Positions 23,031-34,300 of a stretch of DNA of 64,000 bases are shown in pieces. A model generated the notes under the pieces. It did not search any database. It had not been told where the DNA came from and was given only the letters and a program-made list of their open reading frames with translations. The stretch comes from Argyresthia goedartella (taxonomy: Eukaryota; Arthropoda; Insecta; Lepidoptera; Argyresthiidae): the NCBI GenBank assembly GCA_949825045.1, contig OX463820.1:6150501-6214500 (forward strand). Direction: 5' to 3'. How positions within the stretch are numbered: the first letter of the stretch is position 1; every line of letters begins with the position of its first letter. A program made the translations under genes and the position numbers.

Positions 23031-23611
23031 CTATTTTGCGAGTTACTCGAGCGCGTCATTTAATATATGGGAAACACACGGTTTGGTAGAACGAATAAAT
23101 AGAACGTTAACTTCGATGTTATCAAAATATTTAGGTAGTAATCAAAGGCTCGGTTTTACCTTTGGTAGAACATGCGTATAACACTAGCGTGCAGGCGTCA
23201 ACGAAAGTGTCGCCGTATAATATTTTATTTGGTAGGGAACCGTGCTCAGTGGTGGATCGATCATCAGGATTAAACGCAGTTGGTTTAGACGAAACGATAG
23301 ATGAAAGGGTAAATCGTATGGGTAGGCTGCTGGCTAAGGCGTTAGGAAATATTGCGAACGCACAGCGTGTACAAAAGCGGTATTACGATATGAGATCAAA
23401 ACCCAGATCGTTCCGGGTGAATGACTTAGTTTTGTTATACGTACCAAGGCGGATAACGGGAAGATGTATGAAGTTGGCACGTCTGTATCAAGGACCATAC
23501 AAGGTCATTGAGATCGTTGGGAGGTCTAATGTGCTGATTCGTCGTCTGAACTCACGGTCACGGGGCGTAATTGTTAAAACAAATCGTTTAAAACGTTTTG
23601 TGCTGCGTTGA
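23031..23611 (+). pseudogene. Gypsy integrase C-terminal part
   Basis: The reading resumes with THGLVERINRTLTSMLSKYL, which includes the catalytic Glu, and after a frameshift (about 23155) gives VEHAYNTSVQASTKVSPYNI and FGREP. A basic C-terminal domain follows (RVNDLVLLYVPRR, then RLYQGPYKVIEIVGRSNVLI) with a stop at 23609. No chromodomain is visible. Confidence 0.85.
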
Positions 23612-25463
23612 GGAGTTCGTCTGATATTAAATAATTATACATTAGGAGTATAATATAATTTTATCCCAGTTGATGGTTTGTGGTTTATGTATGCGGTAGT
23701 GTTATGAATTGTTCATTAACCGGTGTTTTTTTTCATGTTGTTGCTGAACTATGATGTTTGATGAGGACCGTTCACCAAAGACCCAATAAATATCTGTAAC
23801 ATACTAGATTTCCGTGGTAGATTACCTTTATATGAGAAACTTTTATAAACGACAGTTCGTGTAATTGTTTGAACCGATCGCCTGGTTTTATCTTTGAGAG
23901 CAGTATGACGAGGCAATAGCTATTCGTCATAGGGTTCTTTGTAGTGTCTTAACTTGGGTAATTGGTTGCAACTCACGGTGGTTAACTTAAACTGTTAATA
24001 GTAAAAGATAGTTTACTGAATTCCAATGGATTAGTTGAGATGTTTGTAAGTTGTAGTATCGGTTTTAAAGCTAGTTGATTTCATCGTATTATTGGAACGA
24101 ATTTTAATGAACTCATTCTCAAGCTGTGGCTTAGTAATACGGTTCTATAGATTAATCCTGTTAATATAGTTGACGTTTCCTATATTTGAAAATGATAATT
24201 TTTTTCTTTGATCTTTGCCTGCGTTAATTTTTGAAATATTTCCATTCGGTGGAAAGAGACAATGTGTTCACAATCTTTAAGCAAAGATCGAGTTGTGTTA
24301 ATTTTAGAAACGGAGGTATTATAGTTGTCTGATAAGTTTTTCGCTAGTTTTTATTGTCAGAAAGTTTGTCGAATGATAACCATTCGAGAAGCTAAATCTT
24401 AGCTAGATTCAGCTGTTTGCCTTCGTATTGTAAAAGAGAGTTTTCTAGCGTTAGGTAGATTAGTGTTAAGACGCGAATAATTGTATGATGGGATCATAGG
24501 GTGTTATAATTTAAGTTTTTTAAGGTGCATAGCCTACACCTTAAGTGTAGTTAGGTTTTGTTATTTAATGTTTAACCCCTCGCACCCCCAGCCACTTGGC
24601 GCCGACACAGCTCGTCCCCCAGGCATACTTAAGCCCGCGCGGCGCGTGACACTTGACTGACGTATCAAGTGATTATGTTGAAATGGTAACTCTTAGAACT
24701 ATGAGAGTGCTAAATATGAGTAGCTAATGAAACCCTCTCTTAGTCAATGCAAAACTAATGTCACAGTGACCTTCCTTTATTATTGTACCGACATGAGAAT
24801 CACAGACATCTATGAAAATGGTCCTTCTCGACACAAATCTAGCAGACATGAGAAAAACATCAACAACATATACATGTTATTTGATACCTACGTAATCTAA
24901 ATAACATTACCCTTTCAAAACAATAAAAACATTAGTGTGTTCTTATATAAACTGTTCAATATTTCAGCGTTTGAAATTTTCCAAAAAAAAGTCCTCGAAA
25001 AAGTGTTTTTTTTGAGGCACGTTTGGAATATTTTTTTCTATGAATGACCATAGACAATTGTATCGGATTATAGACTTTGTCTTATTGAGCGTCTGGAAAA
25101 TCTTTAACAGTACCAACATGACAAAAATTGGCCAAAATATACCGGTTTAAAAAAGCGCGGGAGCGAGAGCGTCATATGACGCTTGGGGGACGGACGGTAG
25201 TCGAGGCGAGCGTCATATGAGGCTTGGGGGATTGTAAGGTTAATTAAGTAGGTTAAATGGGATGGTTGGACAGATAAGGATTAGGGTACTCGATGTTATG
25301 TAAAATTATGCTTGTGGCATATTTACTGTTTTTTTAGATTTCCGGACTTGAGACTTTGAGATAGGGTTGTCATTTTAGATTTTAGACTTTGAGTTAGGGT
25401 TGCCACTTTGAAAAAAAAAAATTACCGTTGGAAATTTTTTTTTTGAAGGGAGGGAGGAATGAT
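23612..25463 (+). other. Gypsy 3' non-coding region with polypurine tract
   Basis: There is no readable env or other frame over 1.85 kb. The segment CGTCATATGACGCTTGGGGGA at about 25170-25190 recurs slightly altered at 25209-25230. GGGAGGGAGGAATGA just before the LTR (25449-25463) is the candidate polypurine tract. Confidence 0.6.
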
Positions 25464-25793
25464 TGTAAGGTTCGATATTTGTTTATGCGATTATATTGTA
25501 TACGGGCCTCTTTAGAGTGGGTGTCACTTTGACACTGTTACTTATTTTGTAGTTTTAAAAAGAAAGAGGCTTGGATGTGAGAAGTCCATGTGACACACTT
25601 CACCTTAGGCTTCGGCCAGCGACTGAGCTAAATTATAGTGAGGATTAGCGTAATGGCTATCGAGCCAGTTGTGGATCCCTTTTATACAAAAGTGTAAACT
25701 AAATCAAATAAAACACAAATCTGATGTTACTAACGTCTTTATCTTCATCTTTATCAACTAGGCAGTGATCGTATAGTGGTTAGGATCCCTACA
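25464..25793 (+). repeat. 3' LTR of gypsy element (330 bp)
   Basis: It starts TGTAAGGTTCG and ends CCCTACA, and is followed by the GTAC duplication at 25794-25797. See the 5' LTR for the comparison. Confidence 0.9.
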
Positions 25794-25797
25794 GTAC

Positions 25798-26480
25798 TCT
25801 CTCATAAGGCTTTATATTTCTCAAGGGAAGGGTTGGCAAGTAGACTCTTTTCAAAATTAATTAATCGCTTTTCAGACGCAGTTCTAGAAGCACCTAGCTT
25901 GGGCCGGTCGAGTAGGAATGGAAGCCGCACCATAGATCGGCCATCAACATGAGTTGAGGTTGTACCTTTAAATATTGACTAATACTTTACATATAAAGGG
26001 TTAATAGGAGGTAGTTGAGGGGTTTCTTCAACCTTCCAAAATTTCTCTATATTTCGGGATAGAAATATGCCCGTTATTGGCGGGTCTACTATCTCAAAGT
26101 TATCTGGAATAGGGCCTGATATAGTATATCCAAAAATAGTTGGAAGGGCTGTTACTCCACTAGGGTCACAGGAACTCTCGATATTAAGGATGTGCCAAAG
26201 ACGACAGCACCAAGTAAAACATTGATAAGGCCAGATTTATAAAAGTTGGGCTCCGCAAGAGGTAGGCGAGATGTAGAGTCAGTGATATGTGTTGGGAGCT
26301 TGACTTCAGAGTTATTACCAGCAATCACGTCTACAACCAATGCCGCGGTTGTGACTTCGGGGTAGGAACAAATCTCAGGTTTGAAGGTGAGGGACATGGA
26401 ACCGCGTGTCTCTAATGAGGGAACATCACCGAAGCCACGCAAGGCGGAAAGGGAGTTATGAGTCAAAGGGAAATTCATAC
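25798..26480 (-). pseudogene. BEL/Pao element 2 protease and RT start
   Basis: The minus-strand frame 26478-26152 has LPLAEPNFYKSGLINVLLGA, the counterpart of LADPEFDIPGPVDILLG in element 1. The reading goes on with PTIFGYTISG, NIEKFWKVEETPQLPPINP and LLANPSLEKYKAL toward 25798, where the gypsy element cuts in. The catalytic Asp motif of the protease is not clearly readable. Confidence 0.8.
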
Positions 26481-26560
26481 GTTCTACTGCTGCATCGGTT
26501 GTTAGTAGGCAGCCCTGTGTGCCAGTATAACACAGTGCGAATGCCTCTGCAAAATAACTA

Positions 26561-27868
26561 CACAGTCAGGTCATAAGTTCTGTCACACACTAAAAAATTT
26601 TTAATTTAGAACGCTGGCCACAAAAAAGTTTATTGAATTTGAATTTCGAATTTTTCATGAAAATAAAAATGTGTACTTCTTAGAATTTTCCTCATTTTTA
26701 AATATGGAGTGGACACTTAAAGAAGACCGTGTCGCAGTTATTGTGTTGCATCGTTGCGGTTACGCGCCAATTCAGATTTTCGACTTACTGAAAAATTTGA
26801 ATATAACCAAAAGATTCGTTTATCGTACCATAAAACGATACAATGAAGACTCTAGTGTAGATGACAGGTCAAGAAGTGGTCGCCCTCGCTCTGTTAGGAC
26901 TCCAGCAGTGATAAAAGCTGTGAAGGCGCGAATTCAAAGAAATCCCATACGTAAGCAGAAACTGTTGGCCCTTCAGATGGGGTTAAGCAGGACCACGGTG
27001 AAAAGGGTGTTAAATGAAGACTAAGGGCTTAGGGCATATCGAAGAAAAACAGGACATCGTTTGGACGCTCGTTTAATGGACCTGAGACTGAAGAGATGCC
27101 GCGCTTTGTTGAAGCGGTACGCGGGAAAAAAGCATCGGGAAATTCTTTTTTCGGATGGATAAAATTTCACCGTGGAAGAGAGCTACAACAAACAAAATGA
27201 TAAGGTGTACGCACACAGCAGTGAAGAAGCGAGCAACCGTATTCCGCGTGTCCAACGAGGTCATTTTCCATCCTCGCTCATGGTTTGGTTGGGAGTCTCT
27301 TATTGGGGCTTAACTGAGGTACATTTTTGTGAGAAAGGCGTAAAAACGAATGCAGTTGTGTATCAAAATACAGTCCTCAAGAACCTTGTGGAAACTGTTT
27401 CTCATACCATGTTTAATAACAGGCACTGGGTAGTCCAACAAGATTCTGCGCCAGCTCATGAGCGAAAAGCACACAAGACTGGCTGGCGGCGCGTGAAATA
27501 GACTTCATCCGGCACGAAGACTGGTCCTCCTCCAGTCCAGATTTGAGTCCGTTAGATTACAAGATATGGCAACACTTGGAGGAAAAGGCCTGCTCAAAGC
27601 CTCATCCTGATTTGGAGTCACTCAAGGCATCCTTGATTAAGGCAGCCGCCGATATTGACATGGACCTCGTTCGTGCTGCGATAGACGACTGGCCGCGCAG
27701 AATAAAGGCCTGTATTCAAAATCGCGGGGGTCATTTTGAATAAACTTTATTACCATAAGAATCTATGTTTTATTAAGTTCATTTTGCTATATAAATGTTT
27801 ACATAAATAATAAACATGTCTAAATTATTTCATATTGCACATGTGACAGAACTTATGACCTGACTATG
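26561..27868 (+). mobile_element. Mariner-type transposon (DD37D, maT-like), copy 1
   Basis: It is 1308 bp long with 27 bp terminal inverted repeats (left CACAGTCAGGTCATAAG..., right ...CTTATGACCTGACTATG) that differ by one base, flanked by TA duplications (26559-26560, 27869-27870). It sits between gag and protease of BEL element 2. The second copy at 61874-63195 shares the same ends and most of the sequence. Confidence 0.95.
26704..27743 (+). pseudogene. Mariner transposase, copy 1
   Basis: The N-terminal DNA-binding part is intact (MEWTLKEDRVAVIVLHRCGY; GRPRSVRT linker) up to a TAA at 27022, where copy 2 has TTA (Leu). Around the first catalytic Asp it reads FSDG followed by a stop instead of the FSxEK seen in copy 2. 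The second Asp lies in QQDSAPAH and the third in SPLDYKIW. A frameshift lies between 27440 and 27520. The enzyme would cut and paste its own element; this copy cannot. Confidence 0.9.
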
Positions 27869-27870
27869 TA

Positions 27871-28839
27871 TTTTAGAAATGGTATTCACATGAATAACGA
27901 CAGTGGGTAATAAGGCTAGGAGTCGGGCATGCACGTTCTAATTATTGCATTATTTCACTCCATTACAACGGCCATGGGCAAGTCTCTATGCACGGGATTC
28001 ACTCCATTACAACGGCCATGTGCATCGTCTCTAAGCAGAGGGGATGAGGGAGTGCAGTACACACGACGGCGGTCACACGGAGATGGTGAGCGCTGGGAAC
28101 GAGAATTTTGGGGGGAGTTCAAGCCAGAGCGACTGCCACGGGGACTATTGCGTGGTGAGGGAGAACGCGGGGGCGGGGGTGTTGGCTCGCAGATGGACAC
28201 ATTATTTCTATTCATGAGGGGGTACTCGAGGTTGCGGGGTCATTGAAGTACAACATTGTGTGATGGGAACTACGAGAGCTTGTAGCACAACTATAATCTC
28301 TTCTAAATGACGACCACAACGTCGCTGAAATCGGGATTTCAGCTCTGTGGGCAACTTCGACATACAAATATGTATGACCAATTTTTGACAAGCAAGGCCA
28401 GTTGGTCTAATCAGCGATAGGCGGTGAGCAACGGGTTGAGAAAACTTGCGCGCAAACCGGGTAATTTCATGGTTATCTTGGGTAGGCTCAATATTTGAAG
28501 ATATTGGAAGACACGACACATCTTTTAATTGAGTATAATTATCCAAATCGTTCATTCCTGTTAACTCCTCAAATACCACCGGCATTAGCTACCGCCACTT
28601 TTTCGTTATAGGTTTAAACTTTTAGTACCATGGCATAGGGTTCAAAATCTGGATCCATCCCAACTGCCCGTGGTTTTCGGGTACCTAGTTAAGAGCTTAT
28701 CCACGGAGGTCCTATCGATAATCTCATGGTTATCTCGAAACCATTCAATCACGAACTGAAAAACACCAATTGCCCTGCGATATTTTGAAAGTTGAACAAA
28801 TAGCTGTTGTTTCGCAGTATCATCACCGCTATTCGACAT
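27871..28839 (-). pseudogene. BEL/Pao element 2 gag remains
   Basis: It starts MSNSGDDTAKQQLFVQLSKY (28839) and contains LVIHICMSKLPTELKSRF followed by CGRHLEEI (about 28300-28400), the pattern of BEL gag proteins near their conserved helical part. A Pro/Arg/Ser-rich segment (SPSPRNSPRGSRSGL) follows at 28000-28200. A tandem duplication of about 43 bp (CTCCATTACAACGGCCATG twice) lies at 27958-28035. Frames are broken. Confidence 0.65.
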
Positions 28840-29270
28840 TATGATAATTTAGGTATGTAAGTAAGTTAGTCAATCCAACAAATAACATCACACAGGAATT
28901 TACACAGTTAACAGGGCGTGGGCTGTAACTAAAAGTTGGGAATAACAAAATAGGTTTAACCCGCAAATCACCAACAAGGGGGAAAACAAAGAAAAGAGGG
29001 AATCTAACCACGCTCTGGGGATTGATTTTTCAATTGTCTGTATGGTAATCTTATGTTGAAGTATGTTATGGTTTTTTATGGATGATCACATGTTATTAGG
29101 GCTACACATCAGTCGGATTTGTCTGGATTCGGAACGATTAGGAACCTACAAATATAGGTCGAAAAATTGCACGTTTCTTTCGTTACCAACATCATATCTC
29201 GTTGTACTTGTAATGGACAAAGTGGAAGAGTCATTATTTAATGAAGACTCCCTTTAAATGAGCAAAGGTC
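28840..29270 (-). repeat. Candidate 5' LTR and leader of BEL/Pao element 2
   Basis: The stretch 29020-29140 matches 14345-14470. The 170 bp between it and the gag start would hold the primer-binding site, which I could not identify. Limits are approximate. Confidence 0.45.
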
Positions 29271-30239
29271 AGTGATCCAGTTAGTTAAGACGGTTAGTCA
29301 CTGCACTTGTGTTGGCATATACTCGACAAAGACTTAATTTTGCTGAGTTGATTGAATAATGTGAACAATGCGTTTGAGATGTATGTATGTCGCTGACGGT
29401 CTGTCTTGCTTTTCGGATAGCTTGACTCAATATTTCATCTGAATGTGTGGATGACAGACAGCAGGCTACCGTAAGCTGTATATGAAATGAAACGAAACTT
29501 AATTGATTTATGTATGAAATCAATCTTCCACCGTGATAAGTGGTTTTTAGTTGAACAAGAAATTGACAGATTTATCGCCTGTCACCTGTCACCTGTTTCC
29601 TGTCGCCTTTATTCAACAGGTCTCAGGTCGGGAATGCGCATAATTTAACTATCGAAAGGTTTCGTGGCGCATGAGTAAGGCCACCATCTCTCTCTTGCCC
29701 ATGGCTTTTCCCTCTTGTTCCCATGCGCCGGTACCCCCTCAAGGGCGGCACTAAGGCGCCAAGGAGCTTGGAGTCACGTATAACTGCGCTATAAGAAGGG
29801 GCTCAATCAAATCCTATCCCTAACTGTGGGCAGGTGAAGGATAACATCAGAGCAATGGGGAGCATACCTTTAGTGAAATTATGAAGTCATTCCATTGTTA
29901 TGAATTCGGGCGCTTGTAAAAATATAACTCATGGGGCTTATTCATGGGACAGTCCTCAAGATATGCGTGATGCGACACAACCACATAAATATTGCTCATC
30001 GAATCATCCGCGCGCCTAAAGGGACAAGGATAATGATAATTATTATGCAAAGCACACCATCTTGGCTGCTTTGTGTGGGTGACAAGAGAAGGTCGAGTAA
30101 AATTGTCGACAATAACTATTGCGTCTTCGTGACCTCATAGTTCCTGCTGTTGTGAGTGCGAGAGGGGAATGCGGATAATACTATCAAGGTTTGTAATCTG
30201 TAATACTAGAATAGTGTTTCCTTATTAATATAGGCGGCT
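29271..30239. other. Non-coding stretch
   Basis: TGTCACCTGTCACCTGTTTCC at about 29580 is a short tandem repeat. ORFs at 29281-29523 and 29931-30140 have no recognisable domain. I see nothing further. Confidence 0.4.
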
Positions 30240-30805
30240 CTGTGTAGCGGGTTGCTCCCCTCCCTCAAATATTGCGAGGGGGGTGATGGCTGGCGCACAA
30301 GTTATACTCGTGAACGGGTGCTGCTTGGGGGGACTGGCCCAGTCTGGTTTCTCATAAGTTATGTTCATTACAGCTTGTCTGTGTTCTTATTTATTTATTT
30401 TGTTAGATTGTTATTTTGAGACATCTTATTGGCACTTATGGATACGATGTTATAATATTGTCATTAGATTTGATACATTTTATATCGAACATTGATAATT
30501 AAAAAAAAATATGACGAAAATTCAAAAAATACATCCCCGTAGAGTTTCTTGGTGCTATCTTCTCTGACGGGCGTATTTCCGAAGCACTGGTAGAGTAAAT
30601 GGAGTTTCTGTTTCCTGTGCGAGATTCAGCCATGAAAAGGAGAAATTTCCTTTTTCAAACTCAAACCATAATCAGTTATGTACTCATTAGTTTAGCTGAT
30701 CATATTTGATTTATTTTTTCCACTTAAGTAAGTGTTTGACTTGTAAAAGTGCATTATTTTGCCTACTTGCAATAAATGATCTGAGTTTGAGTTTGAGTAT
30801 GCGTA
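30240..30805 (+). mobile_element. Retroposon-like repeat with TTTGAG tail, copy 1
   Basis: It aligns with 44905-45395. Shared blocks are GTTGCTCC-CTCCCTCAAATAT, CTCGTGAACGG-TGCTGCTT and CTTCTCTGACGGGCGTATTT, and then CTTGTAAAAGTGCA followed by GCCTACTT-CAATAAA. The end GAGTTTGAGTTTGAG is a short tandem tail as in LINE/SINE 3' ends. There is no coding sequence, so it is a truncated or non-autonomous copy. Confidence 0.65.
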
Positions 30806-31397
30806 TTGGTACTAAATAATGTAGGAATAATTCTTAGGTATTATTGTAGTTCTTTAATGTACTCTTATGTATTCAGTGACAATAGACCATTGCTGTTAGC
30901 ATATCTTTCTATGCCCTGACAATACCACCACTAGAGTAGTTGGTATGGTCAGGGCATAGAGAGAGATATCGCAAACCAGCAATAGACTTTTATAGGGTAA
31001 AATGATGATGATGATCAATCAATGTATGTATGTATTATCCTGTGCTGCAGGGAAACGAATTCTGGTTTAATTTGACAAAACTAATATCTCCCATGCATTT
31101 CGTAATAGATGTAGAGTTTGAAATGAGATAGTTTAAATTACGAGTTATATCAGGCCTAATCATCTGTGGCTGTGTGTGGGTCATTAACTGTCCTTGCAGC
31201 TCACTACTTAGAATTAAACTTGGGAATTGAATTAATAAATAAATAAAAATAAATTTAAATTGAATTAATAATAAATAAAAATAAATAAGATAAAGCCTAC
31301 CATCTCTTACCGCCACTAACTACTGATAATAGCATTGCGTCGTCTATCATCCACGTTCACAAATACTAAGGTATTTGGTATGGTATAGTAGTCTTAC
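30806..31397. other. Non-coding stretch with a strong hairpin
   Basis: At 30899-30971 the arms ATATCTTTCTATGCCCTGAC and its near complement GTCAGGGCATAGAGAGAGAT are separated by about 20 bases. Poly(A/T)-rich sequence with AATAAA-type repeats lies at 31210-31290. The hydrophobic minus-strand ORF 31035-31316 is a product of this low complexity. No final tetraspanin exon was recognised here. Confidence 0.5.
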
Positions 31398-34300
31398 CTG
31401 CAGCAGCGAGGCAGCGAACGCCGCGCCCGCCAGCATGAGCAGGTGCGCACGCGCATAGTCGTGCAGCGGCTTCCCGCAGCCGCGCTGGTACAGCGAGCTG
31501 CAGTCCGCCGTGTAGGGCCGCCGCAGCGCATCCAGAGGCCCCTGGCCGCAACACGAGAAGGGGACCTGCCCAGTGGAACTGTAGTCGGTGGGGCCGGACA
31601 TGCCGCAGCACTCCATCTGGGAAAAGTGTTAGAAATAATTTTTATAGGATACTTACGCTACGCTATTTACGTAAAGCTGTTTAGGGTTACGTGATACCGG
31701 GGGATGAGTGGTCATATTGATATGACGCAAATATCACGGACACAAAATAGCCAAAATGACAGCCGAAATCCATATTTCACCCAAAGAAGTAGGATTGTAT
31801 TGCAATTAAATAGGTACAATCGAACCAACTGAATCATGACCCATTTGCCTGATAATTCGTTTGAAACTTTCAAACTTGTAAGATCTATCGTAATGTCAGT
31901 GTCTAATCAAATGATAACAAGTTCGTTACCAAGGAAATAAACCTTCAAGCGAATTTCGACCTACTTGCATTTAAGGGGTTTAGCAAAATAAGCTTATGGT
32001 GGGTCATGATTCAGATGGTTCGATAGTACCTATATAGGTAGGTACTATGTACTATCGACAAAAGTGAATCCTGACCCACAATGGAACCTTGTAAAATTAA
32101 CACCGTGCACTGAGTCAAACAGTCGCGATTCTACAATTGTAGAATCGCGACTGTTACAAGGTTCCATTGTGGGTCAGGATTCACTTTTGTCGATAGTACC
32201 TTCAAAAATGCCTCGATCAACTGCCGTCATCACTTGGCAACAGAGCTACAAACACAATCACCCCTATCCATTTGATTCACACACAACTATTCTGTATGTA
32301 TGTAGATAATAAATAGCTTCCTTGAATAATTCTTAAAATTGAAGGAGGGAGATGGAATGGGAAAAGTAGATTATTGAGATTGAGAAACAAATAAAAAAAA
32401 AGTGGTCGTAACTGTGCCTCTGCCACCCCGTAGGGGAAAAGAGGTGACGCTAAGTTTTCTTAGTTTTGACAATTATATTAGATATTTCTTTCATTGTATG
32501 AGTAGGTAAGTAGGTACATATATTACTGGATATACGTAGACGTATATATACATGCAAAACATATGCTCACGCCTTTTTTCCAGAAGAGGGGTAGGCAGAG
32601 ACTAAAGTCCTCCACTTGCTAAGATCTTGGCATACATCTCTCGCTTCTTCAACATTCAAGTCTCTCTACAAGGTCGCCGGTGTGACGTACTTCTAATTTA
32701 CTCCTTCACTAATAAGTCACCTATTTGGTCTTTGGAGGACCTTCTTGGGCGTCCTCGTTCGACGGCTCCATTCACTCACACCCGCTGCTGTATAGAACTA
32801 TTACGTCAATCTCAATAGTGTCTATGGTTTTTTATACCGACGTTCTAACGGTGATGTAAATCATGGTAGGTAAACCTTCATTACTCCATAGCTGTGGCGA
32901 TGGGCTAGCCCCCTATCACGCAAAATAGAGTAGTCTCACCAAGGGGGGTGGAGAGGAAAATGCGTGACAATATGTTATTTGTTTTTATCTGATATTGCTT
33001 CAGTTAATTTCCCTCTGCTATAAGGGGCAAGCTCTCTATATACCCACCTGCACTTGGAGCCTGTCCCATCGTATTGCGTTCACATTGTTTGGCTCCTTGT
33101 TTAGCGACGTTTCCATAAAGTAAGCTGTCATGGACGACTTTATGTCGATTTCTATGTTGTCCCATACCACCATCGCCCATACAAAACAGGAGAATTCTGC
33201 CACTACGACGATTGCTATGAGGATGCCTGCCTGAAAGGGATAGATATTATTAAAGGCTTAAATATACCGTCCGTGAACTAGCGGTTGGTAAAGCACATCC
33301 GAAACGATCATGCTGATAGCAACCTCTGGCCGAGACGGGCACTGGATGGGTGTCCGTTTCTATATGGCATTTGTTTCGGGCGCTTCCGTGTTTCGGATCA
33401 CACGTTAAGCTGTCCCGGCTACTATGGCTAGTAAGAGGATGTCGCGGTGCTTACTGCGCATATGTACAGGTATTAAAGAATGACTAATGCGCTTTCAAAG
33501 CCACCACTCATACTTCGTGAATCGACGTGGTACGACCACGTAAGAGGTAAGAGGCCCTTATAGCAGGTTGATAACTTCTGTCAGTCGGTCACAGTCCGAC
33601 ACGAACTTACTCGTATCCTGTTAAAGGCCGGTGCTCCTTGGTGGGGACATTATGGGCTACATTTATTATTACATGTCGATTAAAACAAAAAACATTAAAT
33701 ACGGTTGTTTTGACATGGGAAACATCGTGGGCTAGTCCCTCGTCAGTCGTCACGCAAAATGGAGTAGGTACCTATTGAATAACTGAATAAGTGTGAGCGC
33801 AGGTGTGGCTATGCCACTCCGTAAGGGAATGGTGTAACGCTGTATTGTAACAGGCAAAAATGCTATCTTTACCCAATAATAATAACTTTCCAACTTACCA
33901 CTATTATATGAAACTGGTGCATCGACTTCGTCGTCCGCCACCCAATCCAAGCTACGGAGCATGTAATGATGGACATACTCAGAAGCAGGATAGCCGGGTA
34001 TTGTGCATCCACACCAATAAAATGACGATAGACGAAAAGCCGGTAAAGGAAATACCCACTGGCACCGAAAAGTACTAGTGCTGACATCTGTTGGCAATTC
34101 AAAGAAACAAAGTTAGTATCTATCTGGTGTCAATACCGGCGGATTTGAGAAGGCCGCAGTGACATTTGAAAAAATGACTATCTCCATTGCTTGTTCCGGC
34201 TCACCAGCGCCACTGTTGAGACGTCTTGATTTATCCGGCTTATCATACGTTTCCCCTGAAGTATTGACAAAGTTTAAGAAAGGTTTCTTTCACAAAAAAA

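Larger units (their letters stand above)
18914..25793 (+). mobile_element. Ty3/gypsy LTR retrotransposon inserted in BEL element 2
   Basis: Two 330 bp LTRs with 4 bp GTAC duplications flank gag, protease, RT, RNase H and integrase in gypsy order on the plus strand. The insertion splits the BEL RT frame: the BEL reading leaves at 25798 and resumes at 18909. Young LTRs contrast with many internal stops and frameshifts, so the copy was probably damaged before or during its last transposition, or was mobilised in trans. Confidence 0.92.
14340..29270 (-). mobile_element. Ancient BEL/Pao element 2, split by nested insertions
   Basis: Read on the minus strand from right to left: LTR-like end (29.0-29.27 kb), gag (28.84-27.9), protease (26.48), RT (26.1-25.8, resuming at 18.9), RNase H (about 17.7), integrase (15.7-14.75) and LTR-like end (14.34-14.68). 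The left and right ends share TTATGTTGAAG and TGTTATTAGGGCTACA. Gypsy (18914-25793) and mariner (26561-27868) insertions account for about 8.2 kb, leaving roughly 6.7 kb, as expected for a BEL element. All frames are broken and the LTRs are poorly matched, so it is old. Confidence 0.8.

Noticed and set aside
23612..25463. An env gene in the gypsy element
   Set aside because: No frame longer than about 60 codons and no Env-like pattern in this stretch.
26671..26703. In-frame upstream Met codons for the mariner transposase
   Set aside because: MEWTLKEDR at 26704 matches copy 2 and the usual transposase start; the upstream codons are AT-rich leader.
31035..31316. Hydrophobic minus-strand ORF as the missing tetraspanin TM4 exon
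   Set aside because: The hydrophobicity comes from AATAAA-type low complexity, and no matching acceptor in phase 0 leads into a TM4-like segment.
31443..31694. Plus-strand ORF across the tetraspanin exon
   Set aside because: GC-rich antisense of the exon. The minus strand has the tetraspanin signature and splice sites.
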